From: UBA987 sp047620825
Lineage (GTDB): Bacteria; Bacteroidota; Bacteroidia; NS11-12g; UBA9320
Length of the DNA: 18,904 bases
Direction: 5' to 3'
NCBI GenBank assembly: GCA_047620825.1
Contig: JBLHOC010000049.1
Span: forward strand, 1-18,904
Below are positions 1 through 7,050 of the stretch, one piece after another. How positions within the stretch are numbered: the first letter of the stretch is position 1; the number at the start of each line of letters is the position of its first letter. The position numbers were made by a program, and so were the translations under genes. A model generated the notes under the pieces. The model made no database searches. It was not told the DNA's origin and worked only from the letters and a program-made list of their open reading frames with translations.

Positions 1-843
1 ATTTCTCTAAACGGAAATGAATACGAAAGATTTACAGACTATGTGACTTATGAGGCTGTATTTGGTGGGACAATGATTGTTAACCGTGATGGGGAGCAGA
101 AAACTATCGAAATACCTGGCAATCTATTCAAGCAATTGTCTCGCTCAAAAGGCATGTTTATTGATTCGAGAAGCGAAGTGCTGGTTAAAGAAAACCCCAA
201 AGAAGGTGGAGGCGCATTTGACGCAGGCCTGCTTAAAGGAGATCATATCGTTTCTATTAACGATACAAGCATTTTAAGTTTTACGCATTTTACTAAAATG
301 TTAGGTGCCAATAAAGGGAAAGATATAAATCTCGCATACAACAGAGCCAATTCACTGACAACGGTGGTCGCTCACATTGACTCAGCCGGAATTCTAGGGT
401 TTAAACCGAAACTTGCGCGTTATCCAGATCAACGAAAAAAATATACACTTGGTTCAGCTATATCCTTCTCATGGAAAGAAAGTTGGGAAGCCGTGTATTA
501 CAATGCATTAGGTTTAGTTAAAATGGCCAAAGGTGATGTGCCGGTCAAAGAAGTAAAAAGTGTAATCGGAATGGCATCGTTTTTTGGTGGCACGTGGGAC
601 TGGGGCTGGTTTTGGCGCATGACAGCTATGATATCCTTGGCATTGGCATTTATGAATGCGTTACCGATACCTGCACTTGACGGGGGGCATATGATGTTTT
701 TAACCTATGAGATGATTGTTGGTAAACCTGCACCAGAGAGAGTGTTGCTCGTTGCACAGTACATTGGCATGGGAATACTGTTAACCCTTATGGCATTGAC
801 CATGGGGAATGATATTTGGCAAATAGTTAAATCATATTTCTAA
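1..843 (+). CDS. rseP: RseP family site-2 zinc metalloprotease, 3' portion (5' end outside window)
   Basis: The frame is open from the first base to TAA at 841-843, so this is the C-terminal 280 residues of a longer protein. RseP is an inner-membrane intramembrane protease that cleaves membrane-anchored substrates such as anti-sigma factors. A PDZ domain is visible at about 165-390, including AFDAGLLKGDHIVSINDTSI. The second conserved S2P motif, NALPIPALDGGH, lies at 655-690 and supplies the third metal-ligand Asp. It is flanked by hydrophobic helices (MISLALAFMNAL before, YIGMGILLTLMALTMG after). The N-terminal HExxH motif must lie upstream of the window and was not seen. The end is only 5 bp from the hscB start, suggesting cotranscription. 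The family call is firm; the physiological substrate is unknown. Confidence 0.93.
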   Translation: MSLNGNEYERFTDYVTYEAVFGGTMIVNRDGEQKTIEIPGNLFKQLSRSKGMFIDSRSEVLVKENPKEGGGAFDAGLLKGDHIVSINDTSILSFTHFTKMLGANKGKDINLAYNRANSLTTVVAHIDSAGILGFKPKLARYPDQRKKYTLGSAISFSWKESWEAVYYNALGLVKMAKGDVPVKEVKSVIGMASFFGGTWDWGWFWRMTAMISLALAFMNALPIPALDGGHMMFLTYEMIVGKPAPERVLLVAQYIGMGILLTLMALTMGNDIWQIVKSYF

Positions 844-848
844 TACCC

Positions 849-1370
849 TTGGAATCTAATTATTTCGAACACTTCGATTTACCAGTCAGTTTTCTACCTG
901 ACCTGGAGGTGCTGCGTAAAAAATATCTTGATTTTTCAAAACAACATCACCCAGATTATGCTGCTGGCGATGACCAAGCGTATGAACAGGCATTAATGAA
1001 GACATCTTTCAATAATCAGGCATACAAGACATTGTCAGAAGAATTTGAGAGAGTTAGATATACGTTAGAACTGTTAGAGCAGCCCATAGCACAAGACGAC
1101 AAATTACCACCAGCGTTTTTAATGGAAATGATGGATTGGAATGAGCGTATAATGGAAGCAGGTATGGAGGAGGATTCTAATAAGCTAGGAGAAATCGCTG
1201 CGGAGTTTAATGTGTTAGAAACGCAGTTTGAAAATCAAATGCATGAAGGCTTAAAGTCATTTGAAACCACGACAGATAGGCGCTTTTTAGATGACATAAA
1301 AAAATCTTACTTAGAACGAAAATATCTGTTGCGATTACGAGATTCAATAAATAAATTTGCACGCCTTTAA
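849..1370 (+). CDS. hscB: HscB-type J-domain co-chaperone for Fe-S cluster assembly
   Basis: The 173-residue product has the size and two-part layout of HscB (Hsc20). The N-terminal J domain (residues 1-75) carries the HPD motif at residues 34-36 (KQHHPDYAAGD), which in J proteins stimulates the ATPase of an Hsp70 partner. The helical C-terminal domain (about 90-173) begins PPAFLMEMMDWNE, like the HscB segment that binds the Fe-S scaffold protein. The start is TTG at 849; there is no in-frame ATG before the J domain, and homologues also begin a few residues before the YFE motif. It follows rseP by 5 bp and precedes tRNA-Leu by 27 bp, probably in one transcript ending at the terminator near 1531. 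No hscA, iscU or iscS gene is visible in the window. Bacteroidota mainly use SUF, so its partner may be the general DnaK; that is inference. Confidence 0.85.
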   Translation: MESNYFEHFDLPVSFLPDLEVLRKKYLDFSKQHHPDYAAGDDQAYEQALMKTSFNNQAYKTLSEEFERVRYTLELLEQPIAQDDKLPPAFLMEMMDWNERIMEAGMEEDSNKLGEIAAEFNVLETQFENQMHEGLKSFETTTDRRFLDDIKKSYLERKYLLRLRDSINKFARL

Positions 1371-1397
1371 AAAGGACTACCAAATCAGATTAATAAT

Positions 1398-1479
1398 GCC
1401 CAGATGGCGGAATTGGTAGACGCGTTGGTCTCAAACACCAATGTCTTCGGACGTGCCGGTTCGACCCCGGCTCTGGGTA
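1398..1479 (+). tRNA. tRNA-Leu (anticodon CAA)
   Basis: An 82-nt class II tRNA can be folded by hand. The acceptor GCCCAGA (1398-1404) pairs with TCTGGGT (1472-1478) with one G-U pair. The anticodon stem TTGGT/ACCAA (1425-1429/1437-1441) encloses loop CTCAAAC, with anticodon CAA at 1432-1434 reading UUG. A short variable arm follows. The T stem GCCGG/CCGGC (1455-1459/1467-1471) encloses TTCGACC. The discriminator base is A (1479), as expected for Leu, and CCA is not encoded. Confidence 0.97.
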
Positions 1480-1493
1480 CTTCACACAAAAAT

Positions 1494-1531
1494 GCCCCTG
1501 TATGTTATGGTGACTACGGGGGATTTTTTTT
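1494..1531 (+). terminator. Rho-independent terminator after tRNA-Leu
   Basis: GCCCC-T-GTA (1494-1502) pairs with TACGGGG (1515-1521) with one bulged T and a 12-nt loop, followed by eight Ts (1524-1531). It closes the rseP-hscB-tRNA transcript. Bases 1506-1529 are identical to 4641-4664 in the second terminator, a 24-bp exact repeat. Confidence 0.75.
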
Positions 1532-1609
1532 GCAATCGACTTCTTAACTTCGTTATATGATCCGCACTACATTTGTAGAGCAAGTTTGTAATTTGTGCGT
1601 TTTTTCATT

Positions 1610-1651
1610 GTCCGTAGTCCCTTCGCACAGTCCAAACTTTGGACTACGGAC
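1610..1651. repeat. Perfect 11-bp inverted repeat with CCGTAGTC core
   Basis: GTCCGTAGTCC (1610-1620) and GGACTACGGAC (1641-1651) are exact inverted copies separated by 20 nt. A competing inner hairpin AGTCC/GGACT (1629-1633/1641-1645) shares the right arm. Bases 1612-1625 (CCGTAGTCCCTTCG) also occur exactly at 4623-4636. There is no T-run, so it is not an obvious terminator. It sits in the 213-bp stretch between the first terminator and the decayed TonB-like gene, which otherwise shows no credible gene. A perfect TACATTTG (-7-like) box is at 1568-1575, but no -33 TTG lies at the right spacing. Confidence 0.7.
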
Positions 1652-1744
1652 AGTGAGGAATTCCTGTAACCACAAGAGACACACCTGTTTCAACACACAA
1701 AGAGATTCCGATCAGGATAGATTTATTGGGAAGCCGGAGGGAGG

Positions 1745-2191
1745 ATGGTGATGTCAAAATGTTTTAAGATCAAACAAATGGCACAAATGTCAAAAGGATT
1801 TTTATTACTGATTTTATCGATTTCTTTCTTCGGAAACATATCTGCACAAACAGATTCAGCTGAAGATGACGATTTGTATACACGACAAACGATTGAATCG
1901 AAGGCACAATTTCCGGGTGAGCACGAATCTATGATTCGCTTTAAAGCTCAAAATTTGGAATACCCGCAATTTGCTCAGGAAGAAGCGATTAGTGGGACCG
2001 TGGTAATCACTTGTGGTAGAGGCCAATGGGAGTCTTACAGATATTAAAGTTGCGTCAAAAAAAAACTAGGCTTTGGTCTTGAAGAAGCAGCAATTGCTGT
2101 GATTAAAAAATTTCTAATATTTAAACCAGCCACAAGACAAGACGAACCGGTTCGTATGAGAATTTTGGTTCCAATACGGTTTGAGTTGTAA
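1745..2191 (+). pseudogene. Decayed TonB C-terminal-domain protein (two frameshifts)
   Basis: The reading frame from ATG 1745 (or 1751) encodes a signal peptide ending in NISAQ and then the start of a TonB C-terminal-type domain (AQFPGEHESMIRFKAQNLEY), before stopping early at 2045-2047. Near 2011-2013 the homologous frame shifts: VVEANGSLTDIKVASKK is read from 2013. It shifts again inside a nine-A run (2057-2065), after which LGFGLEEAAIAVIKK through VPIRFEL continues to TAA at 2189-2191 in the original frame. Alignment by eye with the intact paralogue at 4724-5131 explains both breaks as small deletions, about 2 nt and 1 nt. The complete ancestor would have been about 148 residues. It is most simply a pseudogene, since both shifts would have to be bypassed to make the full domain. 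Confidence 0.8.
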
Positions 2192-2314
2192 TTTTAAGGA
2201 AATAGTGGTTACATTTATACGCCTTCGAACAGGATATTTGATTAAATTGTAGCGATTACAAACTATAGTTAAACCGAACCTAATGATCCTAAGAACAATT
2301 AAATGCATAATGCC

Positions 2315-4603
2315 ATGAAGGTCTTCCTAACTTCATTTGGGGTCGGATTAATATTGTTATTTTGTGTAACTGGATCAGCGACTTGTCAGACTTTACGACC
2401 AGTTCAAGCGTTTTCAACTGGTGATATAACAGGTGATAAGGGGATCCAATCTGCAAGCGACTCAGAAGGGAACATATATATTACCGGTATTATTTCAGGA
2501 TCAGTAAACATGGATCCGTTAGACAGTGGTCAGATGACTCTCCATCATGGACGACACGATGCCTTCATTCAAAAGTTAAACAATAATGGAGAACTGGAAT
2601 GGGTGAAGACCATTGGAGGAATTCAAGAAGATCACGGCCAGTGTATTGCAATTGATTCGAAGGAAGAGATTATCGTTGGAGGCTCATACTCATTTGAGGT
2701 AGATTTAGACCCAGGTTTTGCTAAAACCTTGGTATCTTCCAACGGACTAGTTGACGGTTTTCTAGTCAAATTAGATAAAAACGGTGACCTAATCTGGGCT
2801 AGAGAAGCCAAAAGTGTAAACCAAGTCGGTTTTAATAGAGTGTTGACCGACAGTCAAGACAACATATATGTGAGCGGAATTTTCTCGGGTGAAGTTCAGC
2901 TTTCTGATGGAAGTAATAGTGTTTCTTTAAAATCTCAAGGGAAGTTGGACTTCTTTATTGCGAAATACTCGGCCAGTGGTTCATTAGAATGGGCATTTAG
3001 TCTCGGAGGGGCTGGTACTGATGCTTGTCATTCACTTGCACTAACACCACAAAATAATCTAGTAATTGGTGGCTCATATACAAAATCAATAGACTTAGAC
3101 CACGGTACTGGTAAGAATAACCACACAAGTGGTGATAATAGACCACGATCACTTATAGCAAGCTATTCAGACAACGGAGACTTTATATGGGGTCGATCAT
3201 TTGGGCCAATGACAAGTAGTAATACTGTCACTGATATCGTTATAGATAGTCACGGAATGCTTTATGTCTCAGGCGTTTTTGTGGATTCAATGGACTACGA
3301 CTCTACAGGGCCAGGTCCTTGTTTAAAGACCACTTCGCTGTATACAGATTCTTATGTTCTGAAATTGGATCAAAGTGCTAATCTCATTTGGGCTAGGTCA
3401 TTTGTTGATCAGTTTGGGAGCCCAATTTTCATTAGTCTATGTCTTGACCATGATGAGAACATTACTATATGTACTGATTTTGGAAGTATTGTTGATTTAG
3501 CGCCTGGACCGGATAAGGTTTATGCAATTTCAGGTCCCGGAGAGGCTGTTTTTGTTGTAACACTAAACCCAAATGGGTATTATGTCAATTCGGTAGTCTT
3601 TGGGGGAGGTTACCGTACAAGCCCAACACCAATGCACATTGAATGGACTGATTCTAATACGCTCATGGTAGTCGGGAGCTTTTTTCATAGCATGAATCTC
3701 ACAAAGTGGACTCGTGATTCGTTTTTATCCAAAGGCGCTGAAGATTACTTTTTCGTTCGAATCAAGAAGTGCTCGAATCAAGAAACACAGGAGTTTTACC
3801 ATGTTTGCGATTCACTGAAATGGCACGATGGCGTTACATATTTTGAAAACACCAATGAGCCGACATATGCGTTCAAAAATTCAGATGGATGTGATTCAAT
3901 AATTAGGCTCAATCTCCTGATTGCAAATAACGAAGTTGATACTCAAACGGCCTGTGATTCATTTCAATGGATAAATGGACTTACGTATTTCCGAAACAAT
4001 GATACCGCGACCCATATTCTTAAGAGTTCGCTCGGGTGCGATTCTGTTGTAACTCTAAATTTGTGGATTAATAGCACTGTTGAAAGTACTCAAGTAGTGG
4101 CTGCTTGCGACTCATTTTTGTGGATTGATGGAATTAAGTATACATCCGCAGAGCAAAGGAGTTTCTTATTAAAAAACTACCAAGGATGTGATTCTCTTGT
4201 AAACCTTGAATTAACTATTAAACATTCAAACGTGGTTATGGACACAGTGTTATGGTGTGGCCCTTTCAAATGGATGAACGGAATCCATTACGAAAATCCC
4301 AGTTCAACCGGATCCCATAAGCTTGTAAATTCACAAGGTTGTGATTCATTATTGAAGTTAGTAATTACTATACCCGAAACCCTTAGTTACAAGGTAATAT
4401 ATCCTAACCCAACTTTTGATGAGTTTAAATTTAATTTGGAACCACTTGAGATTAAACAAATAGAATTGTTTACGTCAACTGGCCAAAAAGCCCCTTTGAA
4501 TGTAAACGATGGTATAGTACAACTTCCACAAGCACCAGGATTGTATCTGCTTAGGGTGTTTACTGACTGTGGACTTTATAATTACAAAGTACTTCGGCTT
4601 TAG
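2315..4603 (+). CDS. Secreted propeller-repeat protein with Cys-Asp-Ser repeats and T9SS sorting domain
   Basis: The product is about 762 residues from ATG 2315; an in-frame ATG at 2303 is possible, but MKVFLTSFGVGLILLF makes a normal signal peptide start. It has three parts. Residues 30-485 hold six or seven repeats of about 65 residues of the form DxFxxKLxxNGxLxWAxxxGG...IxVxGSFxxxxxLDPG, typical of SBBP/beta-propeller proteins. Residues 490-680 hold four repeats of about 43-45 residues, each with a (C)DSxxWxxGxxY motif and a GCDSxxxLxLxI motif; the fourth has CGPFKW instead of CDS. The last 70 residues start YPNPTFDEF and end GLYLLRVFTDCGLYNYKVLRL-like, a type A T9SS C-terminal sorting domain. 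The protein is therefore predicted to cross the outer membrane by T9SS and be surface-attached or released. Its ligand is unknown. A terminator follows 20 bp after the stop. Confidence 0.85.
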   Translation: MKVFLTSFGVGLILLFCVTGSATCQTLRPVQAFSTGDITGDKGIQSASDSEGNIYITGIISGSVNMDPLDSGQMTLHHGRHDAFIQKLNNNGELEWVKTIGGIQEDHGQCIAIDSKEEIIVGGSYSFEVDLDPGFAKTLVSSNGLVDGFLVKLDKNGDLIWAREAKSVNQVGFNRVLTDSQDNIYVSGIFSGEVQLSDGSNSVSLKSQGKLDFFIAKYSASGSLEWAFSLGGAGTDACHSLALTPQNNLVIGGSYTKSIDLDHGTGKNNHTSGDNRPRSLIASYSDNGDFIWGRSFGPMTSSNTVTDIVIDSHGMLYVSGVFVDSMDYDSTGPGPCLKTTSLYTDSYVLKLDQSANLIWARSFVDQFGSPIFISLCLDHDENITICTDFGSIVDLAPGPDKVYAISGPGEAVFVVTLNPNGYYVNSVVFGGGYRTSPTPMHIEWTDSNTLMVVGSFFHSMNLTKWTRDSFLSKGAEDYFFVRIKKCSNQETQEFYHVCDSLKWHDGVTYFENTNEPTYAFKNSDGCDSIIRLNLLIANNEVDTQTACDSFQWINGLTYFRNNDTATHILKSSLGCDSVVTLNLWINSTVESTQVVAACDSFLWIDGIKYTSAEQRSFLLKNYQGCDSLVNLELTIKHSNVVMDTVLWCGPFKWMNGIHYENPSSTGSHKLVNSQGCDSLLKLVITIPETLSYKVIYPNPTFDEFKFNLEPLEIKQIELFTSTGQKAPLNVNDGIVQLPQAPGLYLLRVFTDCGLYNYKVLRL

Positions 4604-4622
4604 ATTTTGATCTAAACCACTT

Positions 4623-4664
4623 CCGTAGTCCCTTCGGGAGTATGGTGACTACGGGGGATTTTTT
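4623..4664 (+). terminator. Rho-independent terminator after the T9SS protein gene
   Basis: CCGTAGTC (4623-4630) pairs perfectly with GACTACGG (4647-4654), and a small CCC-TTC-GGG hairpin lies inside the loop. Six Ts follow (4659-4664). The right half is identical over 24 bp to the terminator after tRNA-Leu. Confidence 0.8.
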
Positions 4665-4723
4665 GCTTTTAATCGAAATCCAATCCCAATGAGTTTGATA
4701 AATTCTATATTCGAATCTTAATT

Positions 4724-5131
4724 ATGAAGAAGTTTTTTGTCATAACGTTTCTTGGGATGTTGTCGTTGACGGCCTTATGCCAAACGGATACAACTGAAAA
4801 AGAAGAAGTATTAGATTGGTTTAACCTGGCAGACAAACCTGAGTTTCCACAAGGTCAAGACTCCATGATGAGATTTATATCTGCCTACATGGTCATTCCA
4901 CCTATTGCAAGAGTAGAGGCCGAAAGCGGAACTATTTTGGTCGGTTTTGTTGTTGAGCAGGACGGAAGCCTTTCAAACATCAAAATTGTATCAAAAAGAA
5001 TGATAGGGTTTGGACTAGAGCAAGCTGCTATTGCTGTATTTAAGGCTATGCCAAACTGGAATCCTGCAACAAAGGGAGGTAAACCTATTTCAACACGTAT
5101 GCAAATTCCGATAAGAGTTGTGTTGAATTGA
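4724..5131 (+). CDS. Stand-alone TonB C-terminal-domain protein, exported
   Basis: The product has 135 residues: a signal peptide (1-19, MKKFFVITFLGMLSLTALCQ), a short acidic linker, and a TonB C-terminal domain from about 38 to 135. The domain shows the family pattern: KPEFPQGQDSMMRFI, then SGTILVGFVVEQDGSLSNIKI, then the helix GLEQAAIAVFKAMPNWNPA, then GKPISTRMQIPIRV. Classical TonB is anchored by one N-terminal helix and has a long Pro/Lys-rich spacer to span the periplasm. This protein has no such spacer, so if the N-terminus is cleaved it would be a free periplasmic TonB-like domain. Whether it transfers energy to outer-membrane receptors is not shown by the sequence. It is the intact paralogue of the decayed copy at 1745-2191. 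No terminator is obvious downstream. Confidence 0.85.
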   Translation: MKKFFVITFLGMLSLTALCQTDTTEKEEVLDWFNLADKPEFPQGQDSMMRFISAYMVIPPIARVEAESGTILVGFVVEQDGSLSNIKIVSKRMIGFGLEQAAIAVFKAMPNWNPATKGGKPISTRMQIPIRVVLN

Positions 5132-5216
5132 CGAGTGAAGTGTGAAACAAAAAAAATGTAACCTCGTTTCATATTGTCTTAAGTCCTTCTTCATACTTTC
5201 TACTCAAATACTTCCC

Positions 5217-5223
5217 TATCTTG
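5217..5223 (+). promoter_or_regulatory. Near-consensus -7 box upstream of ruvX
   Basis: TATCTTG followed by CACCCCG resembles the flavobacterial TAnnTTTG -7 element with one T missing. No well-spaced -33 TTG is seen. If used, transcription would start near 5229, which excludes the upstream TTG (5221) as the ruvX start and favours ATG 5236. Confidence 0.35.
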
Positions 5224-5235
5224 CACCCCGATAAA

Positions 5236-5649
5236 ATGGCAAGAATAATCGCTATAGACTTTGGGATGAAACGTGTTGGTATCGCGTCAACGGACCCTTT
5301 GCAAATCATTGCAAGTCCAATGACTACGGTCACTAATAAAGAATCCGTTCAATTTATTACAGATTACTGTACACGAGAAGATGTCGAGATTATCGTTGTT
5401 GGTCAACCTTTTCGTATGTCGGGAGAGTTATCCGGCATTGAAGTAGAAATTGTAAAGTTCATCGATAAATTGAAAGAAAAGCTACCATCAATGCCAATTG
5501 CCCGCGTTGATGAACGATATACATCAAAAATGGCAATGCAGGCTTTAATCGCCAGCGGGGTTAAAAAGAAACAACGTAGAGACAAATCATTGTTGGATTC
5601 CACGAGTGCAAGCTTAATTTTGCAGGATTATTTAGAAAATATACAATGA
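5236..5649 (+). CDS. ruvX: YqgF/RuvX family RNase H-fold nuclease (putative pre-16S rRNA or Holliday junction nuclease)
   Basis: The product has 137 residues from ATG 5236; an in-frame TTG at 5221 lies inside a probable promoter box. The N-terminal MARIIAIDFGMKRVGIASTDP holds the first catalytic Asp (D8) and the DxGxKRxG pattern of YqgF. VGQPFRMSGELSG (about residues 55-67), DERYTS (about 93-98) and LLDSTSASLILQDYL near the end are the other family signatures, the last containing the C-terminal catalytic Asp. YqgF proteins act on RNA or DNA; the usual annotation is processing of the 16S rRNA 5' end. Its stop overlaps the def start (ATGA, 5646-5649), indicating translational coupling. Confidence 0.93.
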   Translation: MARIIAIDFGMKRVGIASTDPLQIIASPMTTVTNKESVQFITDYCTREDVEIIVVGQPFRMSGELSGIEVEIVKFIDKLKEKLPSMPIARVDERYTSKMAMQALIASGVKKKQRRDKSLLDSTSASLILQDYLENIQ

Positions 5650-6197
5650 TTCTACCCATTCGTGCTTACGGTGATGGCGTTTTACGCAAAAAGTGTAAGG
5701 CTTTAACAAAGGATTTTCCAGCGTTAAGTGAACTTATTGAAAACATGATGTTGACCATGGACGAATCAAATGGGGTAGGGCTTGCTGCACCTCAGGTTGG
5801 TAAGGCTATTCGTTTGTTTGTGATAGACAGTAGTCACATGTATGATGATGAAAGCGATGGAGAAAGACGTGTATTTATCAACGCGGAAATGTTGCAGGAG
5901 TTTGATGATGCATGGACATTTGAAGAAGGTTGTTTAAGCATACCGCATATTCGAGAAAATGTAGATCGAAACGCCAAAATTAAACTGCAGTTCCAAGACG
6001 AAAACTTTAAAACACACATCAAGGAATTCGATGGTATGACTGCTCGTGTAATTCAACATGAATTTGACCATATTGAAGGCATTATGTTTATAGATCATAT
6101 TTCGGCATTAAAACGCAGATTGATGAAAGGGAAGTTAACCGACATTACAAAAGGTAATATATCGGTAGACTATCGAATGAAATTCCCTAAAAAATAA
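5646..6197 (+). CDS. def: Peptide deformylase
   Basis: The product has 183 residues. It removes the formyl group from the initiator methionine of new proteins in the cytoplasm. All three family motifs are present: GVGLAAPQ (residues 43-50), EGCLS (94-98, with metal ligand C96) and HEFDH (138-142, with metal ligands H138 and H142 and catalytic E139). The start overlaps the ruvX stop by 4 bp. The stop is followed 5 nt later by the TTG of the UbiA-like gene, so all three genes appear to be one operon. Confidence 0.97.
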   Translation: MILPIRAYGDGVLRKKCKALTKDFPALSELIENMMLTMDESNGVGLAAPQVGKAIRLFVIDSSHMYDDESDGERRVFINAEMLQEFDDAWTFEEGCLSIPHIRENVDRNAKIKLQFQDENFKTHIKEFDGMTARVIQHEFDHIEGIMFIDHISALKRRLMKGKLTDITKGNISVDYRMKFPKK

Positions 6198-6201
6198 GCT
6201 G

Positions 6202-7050
6202 TTGAAATCATTACTGGTTTTTCGACCTCTTAACATACTCATTGTCGGGGTTTTACAAGTTATTACTTATTATTTTCTAGACTTTAAAACACCTACGTTT
6301 AATTTAGAAATTGTATTCCTAATTGTTGCATCGGTTTTAATCACCGCTGCTGGTTACTTGTTCAACGACTGGATGGATCAAACTTCGGATACCTTTAATA
6401 AGCCTTCCAAGTTGTACATTTCAGAATGGTCTAATCTAGGGGTTTGGATCGTTTTCATACTGTTTAATCTGATAGCACTTGGTTTATGTTATTTGATCTC
6501 CAGCAATCTGGTGTACTGGTATGCTGTTGTGATTGCGCTACTCCTAGTTTACAGTGTCATACTCAAGCGGCTACCATTGTTCGGCAATTTTGCCATTAGT
6601 GTTTTAGCTGCATTTAGCGTTTATGTCGTGTTTCTAGTGTTTGGGACTCAAGATAGGAAACTCGTTATCTTTTATGCTGGATTCGCTGCATTGCTTACAT
6701 ACTTACGAGAAATTGTAAAGGATATGGAAGACATTGAAGGCGATAGAAAAGCTGGATATCTCACATTGCCTGTTATGGCGGGACTACCTCAAAGTCGTAT
6801 GGTCGTTTTAATCACCGGTGTGTTTACATTGGCAGCTTACGGTAACTTGCTGTATCAATGGCTAACAACCCACTTTAAAATGCCTGTAAAGGTTGTATTT
6901 GTTGGATATCAGGTCTTATGCGTTTTGATTCCATTAATGGCCTTTGTATACTTAAGCTATAAAGCGAATGCAAAATCAGATTATGCTCGCTTAAGTCGAT
7001 TGGCCAAATATATTATGGCTACGGGGATGTTGTCGATGATGTTTTATTGA
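6202..7050 (+). CDS. UbiA-family prenyltransferase
   Basis: The product has 282 residues, very hydrophobic, with about eight or nine membrane helices. It contains both Asp-rich motifs of the UbiA superfamily: NDWMDQTSD at 55-63 (NDxxDxxxD) and DMEDIEGD at 174-181 (DxxDxxxD), which bind Mg-prenyl diphosphate, followed by RKAGYLTLPVMAG. Bacteroidota homologues are often labelled geranylgeranylglycerol-phosphate geranylgeranyltransferase-like, but the acceptor cannot be told from sequence. The start is taken as TTG 6202; no ATG fits at the N-terminus without losing the first helix. It is the last gene of the ruvX-def cluster. Confidence 0.85.
   Translation: MKSLLVFRPLNILIVGVLQVITYYFLDFKTPTFNLEIVFLIVASVLITAAGYLFNDWMDQTSDTFNKPSKLYISEWSNLGVWIVFILFNLIALGLCYLISSNLVYWYAVVIALLLVYSVILKRLPLFGNFAISVLAAFSVYVVFLVFGTQDRKLVIFYAGFAALLTYLREIVKDMEDIEGDRKAGYLTLPVMAGLPQSRMVVLITGVFTLAAYGNLLYQWLTTHFKMPVKVVFVGYQVLCVLIPLMAFVYLSYKANAKSDYARLSRLAKYIMATGMLSMMFY

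Noticed and set aside
1610..1651. Perfect hairpin considered as a terminator or riboswitch
   Set aside because: There is no T-run after it and no recognised aptamer pattern; kept only as a repeat.
1557..1751. 64-codon open frame upstream of the decayed TonB-domain gene
   Set aside because: It runs through the palindromic repeat, has no recognisable domain and an unlikely composition; treated as chance.
5142..5173. TGAAAC/GTTTCA inverted repeat after the TonB-domain gene
   Set aside because: Six-base arms with an 18-nt loop and the A-run inside the loop; too weak to call.
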